From assembly GCA_022360095.1 (NCBI GenBank), contig JAKSDK010001037.1, positions 292,046 through 356,045 of the forward strand: a DNA stretch of 64,000 bases, given 5' to 3'. The notes under the pieces were generated by a model. That model saw only the letters and a list, made by a program, of their open reading frames with translations, was not told the DNA's origin and searched no databases. Both the position numbers and the translations under genes were made by a program. Shown here in pieces: positions 1 through 8,354 of this stretch; position 1 is the stretch's first letter, and the number at the start of each line of letters is the position of its first letter. Source of the DNA: Phycisphaerales bacterium. Lineage in GTDB: Bacteria > Planctomycetota > Phycisphaerae > UBA1845 > UTPLA1.

Positions 1-2
1 CC

Positions 3-800
3 GCACCGGCTCAGGAGAAGAAAGACGCAGAGAAGAAAGGCCCTCCGAATCTGGAGGAAATGAACAAAGAGATGCAGGCGTGGATGGAGGCCGGCCGGCC
101 GAACGAAAACCACAAGCGTCTCAATGACATGATCGGCGATTGGAAGTGTTCCGTCAAAATGTGGCAGCCGGGCATGCCGGCGACGCAGTCCTCCGGGACG
201 TGCACGAATCAGTGGGTGCTGCAGAATCGTTATGTACACACCACGTATAAGGGCAACATGATGGGGATGCCGTTCGAGGGCGCGGCCATCACCGGCTATG
301 ACAACATCAACAAGCGTTACTTTTCAACCTGGATGGACACCATGTCCACCGGCATGATGGTCGAATACGGTCAGTATGATGAGAAGGCGAAGACGTACAC
401 CTACACCGGCGAGTTCGACAATCCGATGGGTGGAAAGATGAGCTCCAAATCGGAGATCAAGGTTCTGAGCAAGGACAAGCACATCTTGACGATTCATCAC
501 GGCGAAGACGCCAAGTCGCTGAAAAAAGTGATGGAAATCACTTATGAGCGCAAGGCCGGCGGCGGAGAAACGGCGTCTGCCATGAAAACGGTCGAGACCG
601 GCTGCGGATCGTGCATTTTTGGGATGCCGGTCCGAGGGTGCAAACTGGCCGTCAAGATTGATGGCAAGCCCTACCTGGTCAGAGGCGCCAACGTCAACGC
701 TCATAACGCAGGCTTGTGCCGTGGTGCGAAGCAGGCACAGTGTTCGGGGGAAGTCAAGGACAACGTGTTTTTGGCGAAAAGTTTCAAGCTGGTAGAGTAA
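3..800 (+). CDS. Secreted DUF1579-DUF6370 fusion protein (5' end outside window)
   Basis: The frame is open to the window edge. Codons before the ATG at 60 read APAQEKKDAEKKGPP, which looks like the start of a mature protein after a signal peptide, so the true start lies upstream and ATG 60 is probably internal. The first ~175 visible residues match the DUF1579 family (HKRLNDMIGDWKCSVKMW, then MVEYGQYDEKAKTYTYTGEF). The last ~75 residues form a Cys-rich module (ETGCGSCIFGMPVRGCKLAV, then NAHNAGLCRGAKQAQCSGEV) that I recognise as DUF6370-like. Function is unknown for both domains; an extracytoplasmic location is inferred. A strong bidirectional terminator follows at 863-896. Confident on the gene and DUF1579, less so on DUF6370. 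Confidence 0.8.
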   Translation, partial: APAQEKKDAEKKGPPNLEEMNKEMQAWMEAGRPNENHKRLNDMIGDWKCSVKMWQPGMPATQSSGTCTNQWVLQNRYVHTTYKGNMMGMPFEGAAITGYDNINKRYFSTWMDTMSTGMMVEYGQYDEKAKTYTYTGEFDNPMGGKMSSKSEIKVLSKDKHILTIHHGEDAKSLKKVMEITYERKAGGGETASAMKTVETGCGSCIFGMPVRGCKLAVKIDGKPYLVRGANVNAHNAGLCRGAKQAQCSGEVKDNVFLAKSFKLVE

Positions 801-862
801 TCATGGCCGAGGTGAGTCGTATTACTCATCCCTGCTTTTGATGCAAAATGACTGGAACTCCC

Positions 863-896
863 AAAGCCCCGGTCAGGCATGCCTGACCGGGGCTTT
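863..896. terminator. Perfect 17-bp inverted repeat, bidirectional terminator
   Basis: The two arms (863-879 and 880-896) are exactly complementary with no spacer and begin and end with AAAGCCCC/GGGGCTTT, so both strands carry a GC-rich stem followed by a T run. It lies between two convergent genes, where a shared terminator is expected. Confidence 0.8.
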
Positions 897-975
897 TGCA
901 TTGCGCACTCAATTCCCATCGACGTTTCCCCGCACCACTCCCTCACCCGAGATCACACTCCGTCGAACGCCGACG

Positions 976-2406
976 TCACGGTTTCAATTCCGGTCCCGGT
1001 GCAAGGCTGGATCTTTCCAGACAGTCTCGAAGCTTGACGGAGTCGAGCCCGGTCCTGGACATGCAATTCTGAACTTCAATCGGCAGGGCCGCCGCGGCAG
1101 AATCGGAACATGATCCCCAGGCGGCGATGAGAGCGAGCAAATCGGTAACGCTCACGTTGCCGTCACCGTCCAGGTCCGCACAGCAGGGAATCGTGCCGCC
1201 GCAACCGGGATCACCCCAGGCGGCGATTAATTCAAGAAGATCCCCGACCTCCACCTCGCCATCGCCGTTCAGATCGGCAGGGCATTCGCAGTCGCAGGGA
1301 CCAAATTCGACCGTGACGTTAAACGTGTCTCGATAAAGACACGCCTGGGTCTTGTTCTCATGCTCCCATAGACTTTTCTCGTAGAATTGGTGCCAGGCCT
1401 CGAAGAAGACATCGAGATCGGGCTCCTTCCCGTCACAAAGCGGGTCTCCTTCATCCGCGAGAATCCATCCTTCCCAGACGAGCGTGCCGGCGGTTTTGAG
1501 TGTGAGCGTGATGTCCGTTTCGAAACCGTTAAAACTCGGCTCGCTTTCGTTCCCGTCAAATACAACCTTCAACACGCCCGCTTCGCTGGTAAATCCACCC
1601 GGACAAAGCGGGACTCCGTCATAGGGGTTCAATTCCATGGTGATCCTCGCAAACACGAACGGGCTCACACTCCCTTGGGTGAAAAACGGAATTCCCATAT
1701 GCCATGGGCTTCCAGGCAATCCGCCGGGCGTTGTACCGGTCCCGCCGATGGAGTGCGCCAGCGCCTCATCGATGGGAACGCACTGGCTACACTCCGACTC
1801 GCACGCGGGGTCGGGGCAACATCCGATTCCATCGGGACAGATGATGCATGTGGGGGCACATGGATGCGGGGAAAAGACTTCGTACGACAAAAGTTGCTCC
1901 GGGGTAATGCCCAGCGCTTCGACCCCTCCGTCGAAGATGAAACAGGAATTCGTGATGTCAACAGCCCCCCAGGCATGGCAATAGGCATTGGCTTCAGCAA
2001 AATAACTTTCTCCCGGCGGATCATCCGGATTCCATAACCGATCCGCTTGCAATTCGGCATCAAAGGAAAAAAATCCGCCGGTCGCGAAGAGAGGATATTC
2101 AAGGGTGTCGTCTCCACAGGGTTCCAAAAAAGTGTCAATCTCGTGAACGTCTGCGATGCAGAGCGGCGGATCTATGCTGCCGCAATTAAGCGGCCCCGGC
2201 GGGGCATCCACTTCGATGGTCGCATGAGAATACAGATCCAGGACGATCTCGGTGAGCGGCTCCCCCTGCGAATCGAGCGAGAAGACGACCGATTGCGCGC
2301 GTAATGTCTGCCCAGACAGGAATAACAGCGTCATGCCGACGAGAACGGCCATGTAACATCGACCGGGTGACAGGATACGGACCCAAGGAAAAGAAATGGA
2401 TGACAT
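976..2406 (-). CDS. Secreted protein with C-terminal dockerin-like EF-hand repeats
   Basis: 476 aa. ATG at 2406 is preceded by GGAGGG six bases upstream. An N-terminal hydrophobic segment (MAVLVGMTLLFLSGQTLRAQ) reads as a signal peptide. The central ~330 residues are Cys-rich with no family I recognise (cluster CAPTCIICPDGIGCCPDPAC). Near the C-terminus are two dockerin-type calcium loops, LNGDGEVEVGDLLELIAAWG and LDGDGNVSVTDLLALIAAWG, about 36 residues apart, a tail common on secreted planctomycete proteins. About 40 further residues follow the second loop. It is probably exported; whether the dockerin-like part binds a cohesin partner is unknown, and none is seen here. It converges with the DUF1579 gene across the 863-896 terminator. 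Confidence 0.8.
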   Translation of the reverse strand: MSSISFPWVRILSPGRCYMAVLVGMTLLFLSGQTLRAQSVVFSLDSQGEPLTEIVLDLYSHATIEVDAPPGPLNCGSIDPPLCIADVHEIDTFLEPCGDDTLEYPLFATGGFFSFDAELQADRLWNPDDPPGESYFAEANAYCHAWGAVDITNSCFIFDGGVEALGITPEQLLSYEVFSPHPCAPTCIICPDGIGCCPDPACESECSQCVPIDEALAHSIGGTGTTPGGLPGSPWHMGIPFFTQGSVSPFVFARITMELNPYDGVPLCPGGFTSEAGVLKVVFDGNESEPSFNGFETDITLTLKTAGTLVWEGWILADEGDPLCDGKEPDLDVFFEAWHQFYEKSLWEHENKTQACLYRDTFNVTVEFGPCDCECPADLNGDGEVEVGDLLELIAAWGDPGCGGTIPCCADLDGDGNVSVTDLLALIAAWGSCSDSAAAALPIEVQNCMSRTGLDSVKLRDCLERSSLAPGPELKP

Positions 2407-2605
2407 AATTGACCCTCCGAATAAGGAAACAAATCAGCTCTTCCACAACATTGGCTCAGACTGCCGGCGCGCACGGAGACCCGGGACCGGCCTCCTCGGC
2501 TTCTCGGTTTGAATTCGCTTTAAGCTCGTTATCTCATTAAGCGGAAACAAGCTCTTTTTGTCCGGATGAATTTGAAAAAAACTTTTTCCCTCGAAGACTG
2601 AAACC

Positions 2606-2635
2606 TTCGCAGGCAGATACGGCGTGCGATATAAT
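2606..2635 (+). promoter_or_regulatory. Candidate sigma-70-type promoter for the ECF sigma factor gene
   Basis: TATAAT at 2630-2635 with a weak TTCGCA at 2606-2611 (18-base spacer). It would start transcription near 2642, supporting ATG 2666 as the sigma factor start, since an upstream in-frame ATG (2624) lies inside the promoter. The rest of 2407-2665 holds no gene I can see. Confidence 0.35.
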
Positions 2636-2665
2636 GACGGAAGATTTCGGGCCCTTCTTTGCTGC

Positions 2666-3244
2666 ATGGAAACACAAATGCCGACTCGAACTCACCACGA
2701 TGTGCTCCAGCCCCATCGCGAAGCCGCGTCGGAGGACGCTTTGTTCTCGTCGGTGTACGACCAGCTTCATGCCCTCGCCGTTTCGTATATGCAGCATGAG
2801 CCGTCAGGGCACACGCTCCAGCCGACGGCCCTGGTGCACGAGGCCTACCTCAAACTCAGACAACAAAAAGACGACGCGTGGAAGAATCCCGAACAGTTTC
2901 TATGCCTGGCGTCCGCGGCCATGAGACAACTGTTGGTGGATCATGCCCGGGCAAAGCTCTCCAAAAAACGCGGCGGCGCGTGGCGGCGTATCACTCTGGG
3001 AAACACAGCGGACGGCGCTTGCACGGTGAAAGCAGAAGAGTTGCTCGATATCCACGAAGCCGTCGGTCGCCTGGGCCTGGATGAACCGAAGCTCGCCCAG
3101 ATCGTCGAACTACGTTTTTTCGGAGGTCTCACCGTGCGGGATACGGCCAAGGTTCTGGGGCTGCCGCGAAGCACCGTGGACGACGAGTGGCATCGTGCCC
3201 GAGCCTGGTTGCATCGCGAGGTGTTTGGTCGTCATCTGCCATGA
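2666..3244 (+). CDS. ECF-type RNA polymerase sigma factor (planctomycete kinase-linked group)
   Basis: 192 aa from ATG 2666. Region 2 is seen as LFSSVYDQLHALAVSYMQHE followed by LQPTALVHEAYLKLRQQ, and region 4 as VELRFFGGLTVRDTAKVLGL followed by STVDDEWHRARAWL, the helix-turn-helix that reads the -35 element. The conserved ALVHEAYLKL and MRQLLVDHARAK stretches are typical of the ECF group found next to Ser/Thr kinases in planctomycetes. The stop overlaps the kinase start (ATGA at 3241-3244), so the two are translationally coupled. No anti-sigma factor is adjacent; control by the partner kinase is an inference from family context. Confidence 0.88.
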   Translation: METQMPTRTHHDVLQPHREAASEDALFSSVYDQLHALAVSYMQHEPSGHTLQPTALVHEAYLKLRQQKDDAWKNPEQFLCLASAAMRQLLVDHARAKLSKKRGGAWRRITLGNTADGACTVKAEELLDIHEAVGRLGLDEPKLAQIVELRFFGGLTVRDTAKVLGLPRSTVDDEWHRARAWLHREVFGRHLP

Positions 3245-5790
3245 ACAGGAATCATCGAGAAAGAATCAGAGCGCTGTTTGCCGCGGCCCGGAAGCTTGAT
3301 CCCGAAGCACGGAAAGCCCTGCTGGATCGCGAATGTGACAGCGCCCCGGAGCTTCGGACCGAAATCGAGTCGCTGCTCCATCACGATAAAGCGGCGGTTG
3401 TTTTCGAGCGTCCTGCCGTGCAAGCCCTGATACGCAGCTCTTCGGTATGTACGGCGTCAGAACGGGGTGTTGTTGAATGTCCCGAGCGGATCGGGGTCTA
3501 CAAGATCCTTGCGCTTCTTGGCGAAGGCGGCATGGGCACGGTCTACCTTGCGGAGCAGGAGAATCCGCATCGCCACGTGGCCCTTAAGGTCATCCGATTC
3601 AGCCGCGTTTCGAACGAGGTGCGCCGCCGATTCGAACATGAAGTGGAAATGCTGGGCAGGCTTCGGCATCCGGGGATCGCACATATTTATGACGCCGGGG
3701 TTCACGAGGGCATGCCGTTTTTTGCCATGGAATTCATCGAAGGTCAGAGGATCACCAACCACGTCGAGACGAAACGACTCGATGTGCGCCAGCGCCTCGA
3801 GCTTTTTATCAAGGTTTGCGAAGGCGTTGTCCACGCACATCAGAAAGGCGTGGTTCACCGCGACCTCAAACCGGACAACATTCTGGTCGAAGATTCGGGG
3901 CAACCGAAGATCCTGGATTTCGGCGTCGCCAAGGCGACGGACTCAGATCTCAAATCGACAACGCTGCAGACTGACATGGGCAGGCTCGTCGGAACCGTTC
4001 AGTATATGAGCCCTGAACAGGCCGCGGGGAATCGAAATGATCTGGATACTCGCTCGGATGTGTATGCGATGGGCGTCGTTCTTTACGAATTGCTCGCCCG
4101 TGAATTGCCCTATGATTTTCAAGACAAACTGGTCCACGAAGCGGTTCAAGTCATTCAGGAAAAGGAGCCGTCTCGTCTGAGTTCGGTCAACCGGGTGTTT
4201 CGAGGTGACATTGAGACCATTGTCGCAAAAGCGCTCGAAAAAGAGAAAGACCTCCGGTATCAATCGACATCCGACTTGGCCGCGGACATTCGCCGCTACC
4301 TGAATAACGAACCCATCATCGCACGGCCGCCGAGTGCGGGGTATCGCTTTTGGAAATTCGCCAAGCGTCATAAGGCTTTTGTCGGTGGCACGCTATCCGT
4401 GTTCGTCGTGCTGCTCTTGGGAATGATCGGCACCTACGTAGGTTTGACACGGGCGAAGGATCAGGCGGCGCAGGCGACGAAGGCGAATGAATTGGCCCAG
4501 GAGCGCCTGGACGAAGTTCGGAGGGTATCCAGTTTCCAGGCGGACATGCTTCGTTCGGTTGATCCTGAGCAGCTTGGGAAGAATGTCGTTGAAGACCTGC
4601 GCAAACGGATCGAGGAAGGCATCTCGATCGGGGGAACAGCGCATGGGGATTCTGGCGAGATCCTCGCGAATCTTGATAAGCTGTTGGGTGGAGTCAATTG
4701 CGCTGATCTAGGCCGTGAACTGCTACATGCGAACGTACTCCGACGAGCTTCTGAAACAGTGGCCCTGCAGTTTTCTGAAAAGCCGCGTCTGGCCGCCCGA
4801 CTTCGCAATACGCTCGGCGAGACCTATGACTCCCTGGGCATCTACAAAACGGCTCAGGCCGAGTTCGAAAAGGCGTTTCAGTTATGCCGGCAAGAGCTGG
4901 GTGAAGAGGACGTCCATACGTTGACGTCGATGCAAAACCTCGCCATGGTACACCGCAAGTTGGGCCATTATGATGAAGCGGAAGCGCTGTATTTGAGAGC
5001 GTTGGAGACGCGTCGTCGAGTTTTGGGTGAAGAGAATCGCGCCACGTTGGTCACGATGAATAACCTGGCCACGTTGTACTTGGACATAAGAGAGCACAAG
5101 AAGGCCGAGCCGCTCATCCGGCGGGCGCTGGAGGTCCGTCGCCGCACACTGGGTGAAGCGCATCGTGATACCCTGGTCTCGCTCATCACACTGGCCACGC
5201 TCCATCATAAACTAAATCAATGCGACGAGGCGGAGCAACGATATCGCGAAGCCTTGCAGATCCAGGGTCGCGTGTTGGGCCTGGAACACCGGGACGCACT
5301 TGCCTGCATGAATAACCTGGCCATGCTGTACACTCAGCAAGCTCGCTACGAAGAGGCAAAAGACTTGTTCGTCAGGGTCCTCGAGATCAAACGCCGGGTA
5401 CGCGGCAAGGAGCACCTGGAGACGCTGATCACGATGGTGAACCTGGCCGACCTTTACTACCATCTGGCGGCGTACGGTGACGCGAAGCAGCTGTCGGGCG
5501 AAGTCGTCGTCGGCTTGCGGGAGCAACTCGGTCCAAGGCACGGGTATACGGCTGCTGCTTTGTTCAACTATGGCCGGTCCCTCGCTAAGCTGAGACAATA
5601 CGAGGAAGCGGAGGAAACGCTCCTCGATTCACATGGTATTCTTGCAGCCTTGGTCGGCCCTCAAGACAACCGAACGGCCAAAGTCACCCGCGCTTTGGTC
5701 GAACTCTATGAAACATGGGACAGACCCGACAAAGTGGCGGAGTGGCGAACTCGATTGGCGGCGGGGCGAGAGGCGTCCGTAAAGGAATAG
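3241..5790 (+). CDS. Membrane Ser/Thr protein kinase with C-terminal TPR repeats
   Basis: 849 aa from ATG 3241, chosen because it overlaps the sigma factor stop; an upstream in-frame start at 3187 lies wholly inside the sigma gene. Residues ~84-360 are a Hanks-type kinase: GEGGMG loop at 94-99, VALK lysine at 116, HRDLKPDN at 206-213, DFG at 226-228, SPEQ near 257-260. All catalytic residues are present. One membrane span follows (~380-402). The remaining ~450 residues include at least six TPR-like repeats of ~42 residues with motifs such as LGHYDEAEALYLRALETRRR. The kinase would face the cytoplasm and the TPR part the other side. Partner and substrate are unknown; the linked sigma factor is the obvious candidate. 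Confidence 0.9.
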   Translation: MNRNHRERIRALFAAARKLDPEARKALLDRECDSAPELRTEIESLLHHDKAAVVFERPAVQALIRSSSVCTASERGVVECPERIGVYKILALLGEGGMGTVYLAEQENPHRHVALKVIRFSRVSNEVRRRFEHEVEMLGRLRHPGIAHIYDAGVHEGMPFFAMEFIEGQRITNHVETKRLDVRQRLELFIKVCEGVVHAHQKGVVHRDLKPDNILVEDSGQPKILDFGVAKATDSDLKSTTLQTDMGRLVGTVQYMSPEQAAGNRNDLDTRSDVYAMGVVLYELLARELPYDFQDKLVHEAVQVIQEKEPSRLSSVNRVFRGDIETIVAKALEKEKDLRYQSTSDLAADIRRYLNNEPIIARPPSAGYRFWKFAKRHKAFVGGTLSVFVVLLLGMIGTYVGLTRAKDQAAQATKANELAQERLDEVRRVSSFQADMLRSVDPEQLGKNVVEDLRKRIEEGISIGGTAHGDSGEILANLDKLLGGVNCADLGRELLHANVLRRASETVALQFSEKPRLAARLRNTLGETYDSLGIYKTAQAEFEKAFQLCRQELGEEDVHTLTSMQNLAMVHRKLGHYDEAEALYLRALETRRRVLGEENRATLVTMNNLATLYLDIREHKKAEPLIRRALEVRRRTLGEAHRDTLVSLITLATLHHKLNQCDEAEQRYREALQIQGRVLGLEHRDALACMNNLAMLYTQQARYEEAKDLFVRVLEIKRRVRGKEHLETLITMVNLADLYYHLAAYGDAKQLSGEVVVGLREQLGPRHGYTAAALFNYGRSLAKLRQYEEAEETLLDSHGILAALVGPQDNRTAKVTRALVELYETWDRPDKVAEWRTRLAAGREASVKE

Positions 5791-5813
5791 ATCGAAGCGC
5801 ATTGCTTAAGGAA

Positions 5814-5841
5814 TTGTGCTTCTCCCTCCTTTTCTTATAGA
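5814..5841 (+). promoter_or_regulatory. Weak candidate promoter for crcB
   Basis: TTGTGC at 5814-5819 and TATAGA at 5836-5841 with a 16-base spacer, between the kinase stop and crcB. Both boxes are imperfect. I see no crcB-type fluoride riboswitch fold in the 80-base gap. Confidence 0.22.
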
Positions 5842-5870
5842 CTTCATGTCAAACGAGGCATTCGATCTTG

Positions 5871-6254
5871 ATGGGCAAATTTCTCTTGATCTTCGTCGGC
5901 TCCGGAATCGGCGGCGTTTTGCGATATGCGCTGAGCGGTTGGACGCAGAAGCTCAGTTACGAAAATTTTCCACTCGGTACGATGGTCGTTAACGTCAGCG
6001 GATGTCTGTTCATTGGGTTCCTCAGCGCCGCCTTCGCAGGTCGCTGGCTGGTGCGTGAGGAATATCGTCTGGCTTTGTTCATCGGTCTGCTTGGAGGCTA
6101 CACGACGTTCTCCACGTTCGGTCTGGAGACGTTTGCCCTGTTGAACGAGAGGCAGATCGCCAGCGCCGCGATCAATGTCCTGCTGAGCGTCGGACTCGGT
6201 CTCGCCGCCGTCTGGTGTGGCTATCGGCTGGCGGAAACCTGGCTGGGAGCATGA
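5871..6254 (+). CDS. crcB: Fluoride channel CrcB/Fluc
   Basis: 127 aa, the usual size. ATG 5871 follows AACGAGG at a normal distance; a TTG three bases earlier is a less likely start. Family signatures are GSGIGGVLRYALS, a GTMVVNVSGCLFIGF stretch (the channel Asn motif) and GGYTTFSTFGLET (the Phe-box and sodium-site region). Four hydrophobic segments fit the dual-topology Fluc dimer that exports fluoride across the inner membrane. It is followed four bases later by a DUF190 gene, a frequent companion of crcB. Confidence 0.93.
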   Translation: MGKFLLIFVGSGIGGVLRYALSGWTQKLSYENFPLGTMVVNVSGCLFIGFLSAAFAGRWLVREEYRLALFIGLLGGYTTFSTFGLETFALLNERQIASAAINVLLSVGLGLAAVWCGYRLAETWLGA

Positions 6255-6258
6255 TGGC

Positions 6259-6603
6259 ATGAAAATTCCGGAAGAAGGCTGCCTGCTCCGTATTTTCATC
6301 GGCGAAAGCGATAAATGGCAGGGCAAACCTCTCTACGAAGCGATCGTTCTCAAGGCGCGCGAGCAGCTCCTCGCCGGGGCTACGGTGCTTCGGGGCCCCA
6401 TGGGATTCGGCGCACACAGCCGGCTGCACACGGCGAAAGTGCTGCGGCTTTCCGAAGACCTTCCGATCGTGATCGAGATCGTGGACAGTCAGGAGAAAAT
6501 CGATGGGTTCATGCCTCATATCGATGAGATGATCCAGGAAGGGCTCGTGACGCTGGAGAAAGTGCGCGTCATCAAATACCGTGCATCGTCCGACGGTGTA
6601 TGA
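6259..6603 (+). CDS. DUF190 family protein, partner of CrcB
   Basis: 114 aa from ATG 6259. A GTG at 6217 would extend it into crcB, but family members normally begin near the KIPEEGCLLRIFIGE segment. Recognisable features are GCLLRIFIGESDKWQGKPLY, LAGATVLRGPMGFGAHSRLH and a C-terminal VTLEKVRVIKYRA strand, matching the PII-like DUF190 fold. No enzymatic function is established; DUF190 genes often sit beside crcB, suggesting a regulatory role in fluoride or ion handling. That role is inference. The gene is translationally close-coupled to crcB. Confidence 0.88.
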   Translation: MKIPEEGCLLRIFIGESDKWQGKPLYEAIVLKAREQLLAGATVLRGPMGFGAHSRLHTAKVLRLSEDLPIVIEIVDSQEKIDGFMPHIDEMIQEGLVTLEKVRVIKYRASSDGV

Positions 6604-6656
6604 CACAACCAGGCGAGAGCATGACTTTCAGGATGTCAACAAACCGGGATCAACTC

Positions 6657-6662
6657 TATAAT
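6657..6662 (+). promoter_or_regulatory. TATAAT box upstream of the antiporter gene
   Basis: An exact TATAAT lies 44 bases before the TTG start of the antiporter. No good -35 element is visible 17 bases upstream, so this is only a candidate. Confidence 0.3.
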
Positions 6663-6706
6663 CGCCCAACGGAAGTTTCCAGTCCCGCTTATCAAAGGAA
6701 TGATGT

Positions 6707-8350
6707 TTGAACCTCTGGACCGCGCTGCTCGACGTTCTAATTCTCCTGGCTGCTGCGATGCTGTTGGGTGGGCTTTGCGAGCTTCTGAAGCAAAGCGCGA
6801 TTCTAGGCTATCTGCTTGCCGGCATCCTGCTTGGCCCGAATGCGCTCAATTGGATGCCCAATCATAAGGCCGTGGCCACGATTGCGGAACTTGGCGTAGC
6901 CCTGCTTCTTTTCACCATCGGCCTTGAGTTTTCGTGGCGGCGGCTGCGGGCACTCGGCCGGACCGCCGTCGTTGGCGGCACGCTTCAAATCCTCGTCACC
7001 GGGCTCCTCACCGTAGGCTGCTGCATTCCGTTAGGACTCAGCGGACGAACGTCCGTCGTTCTCGGCGCGATCGTCGCACTGAGCAGCACGGCCTGTGTGT
7101 TGCGTCTGTTGGTTGACAGAGCGGAGATTGACAGCGTCTACGGGCGCAACGCGCTGGGAATTCTGCTTCTCCAGGACGTCGCGGTTGTCCCGCTGGTCCT
7201 GATGGTGACGATCCTCGCGGGCGAAGGTTCGGCGGAGACGCTCTGGTGGGAGATCGGCCGATCAATCGGACTCGCGGCCTTGTTGGTCGGTTTGTTTTAC
7301 GTGGTTTTCAACTACGTGGTCCCAAGGCTGCTCAGCGTCAGGCAGGTGGTGCGCAACCGCGATCTGCCGATTCTGATGGCCATGACGACGGCGATCGGCG
7401 CTTCCTGGCTGGCTCATGAAGTGCGTCTGTCGCCGGCGTTGGGCGCCTTTGTCGCAGGCATCCTTCTCGCCGAGTCGCCGTTCGCCACGCAGATCCGCGC
7501 GGACGTCAGCTCGTTGCGCGCCTTGTTTGTCACGCTCTTTTTCAGTTCCGTCGGAATGTTGGCCGACCCGGCTTGGGCCGTCCAAAACGTCGGCGTACTG
7601 CTCGCTGTCGTGGCTGCGATCCTGGTCGGAAAAACACTCGTCACCTCTGCTGTAACCCGATGCCTCAATCCCTCGACACCCCATGCCTTCGCCACGGGCA
7701 TCTGTCTCGCTCAGGTCGGTGAGTTCTCGATTGTCCTGGCACTCGTCGCGCAAAACGGAGCCCTGCTCGATCACAACCTATCCAACCTGGTGGTCTCCGC
7801 AGCGATTGCAACGCTCTTCTTAACACCGTACCTCGTTGGTCTCGCTCCACATGCGATTCGGATGTTTGCCGCGACCGGGCGCGGTAAGTCCGGCATCGCA
7901 CAAAGCGAAGTCACGGCGGATGCCTCAGACGCCGTCAAAAATCGAATTGTGATTGTCGGATTCGGCCCTGCCGGGCAATGTGTGACCGAGGTCCTGATGA
8001 AAGAACACCAATCCGACATGGTTGTCCTGGAGTTGAATCGAAGATCAGCCTCCGTGGCGAAGGGGCTCGGACTTCGGACTTATATTGCCGACGCCACGAG
8101 CCCCGGTGTGTTGGATCACATCGGCATCGCGACGGCCGAAGTCGTCGTGGTCACCGTTCCCGATCCGACGTCCGCGCTCCGCATCACTGAGCTGGTTCGT
8201 TCACTGGCCCCCAACGCCGTCATCATCGTCCGCGCACGATATCACATCCGGCGTTGGGAATTAGCCCTTGCCGGGGCGACCGTCATTGTGGATGAGGAAG
8301 AACAGGTCGGACGCCGAATCGCCGATGAGGTTAACAAACAGTTTGAGTAA
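6707..8350 (+). CDS. CPA2-type cation:proton antiporter with C-terminal TrkA-N domain
   Basis: 547 aa. The start is TTG 6707, preceded by AAAGGA at the right spacing; the nearby ATG at 6703 is out of frame. Residues ~5-390 are about twelve hydrophobic segments of the Na+/H+ exchanger fold (GYLLAGILLGPNALNW near the N-terminus, STACVLRLL, GAFVAGILLAESPF). Residues ~415-540 are a Rossmann RCK-N domain with NRIVIVGFGPAGQCVTEVL, which binds NAD(H) or a nucleotide to gate transport. The layout matches KefB/RosB-type K+ or Na+ efflux systems, but substrate cannot be told from sequence. It follows crcB-DUF190 and ends four bases before a convergent gene. Confidence 0.9.
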   Translation: MNLWTALLDVLILLAAAMLLGGLCELLKQSAILGYLLAGILLGPNALNWMPNHKAVATIAELGVALLLFTIGLEFSWRRLRALGRTAVVGGTLQILVTGLLTVGCCIPLGLSGRTSVVLGAIVALSSTACVLRLLVDRAEIDSVYGRNALGILLLQDVAVVPLVLMVTILAGEGSAETLWWEIGRSIGLAALLVGLFYVVFNYVVPRLLSVRQVVRNRDLPILMAMTTAIGASWLAHEVRLSPALGAFVAGILLAESPFATQIRADVSSLRALFVTLFFSSVGMLADPAWAVQNVGVLLAVVAAILVGKTLVTSAVTRCLNPSTPHAFATGICLAQVGEFSIVLALVAQNGALLDHNLSNLVVSAAIATLFLTPYLVGLAPHAIRMFAATGRGKSGIAQSEVTADASDAVKNRIVIVGFGPAGQCVTEVLMKEHQSDMVVLELNRRSASVAKGLGLRTYIADATSPGVLDHIGIATAEVVVVTVPDPTSALRITELVRSLAPNAVIIVRARYHIRRWELALAGATVIVDEEEQVGRRIADEVNKQFE

Positions 8351-8354
8351 TGCG

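Noticed and set aside
5791..5870. Fluoride riboswitch before crcB
   Set aside because: I cannot see the conserved pseudoknot bases; the gap is short and AT-rich.
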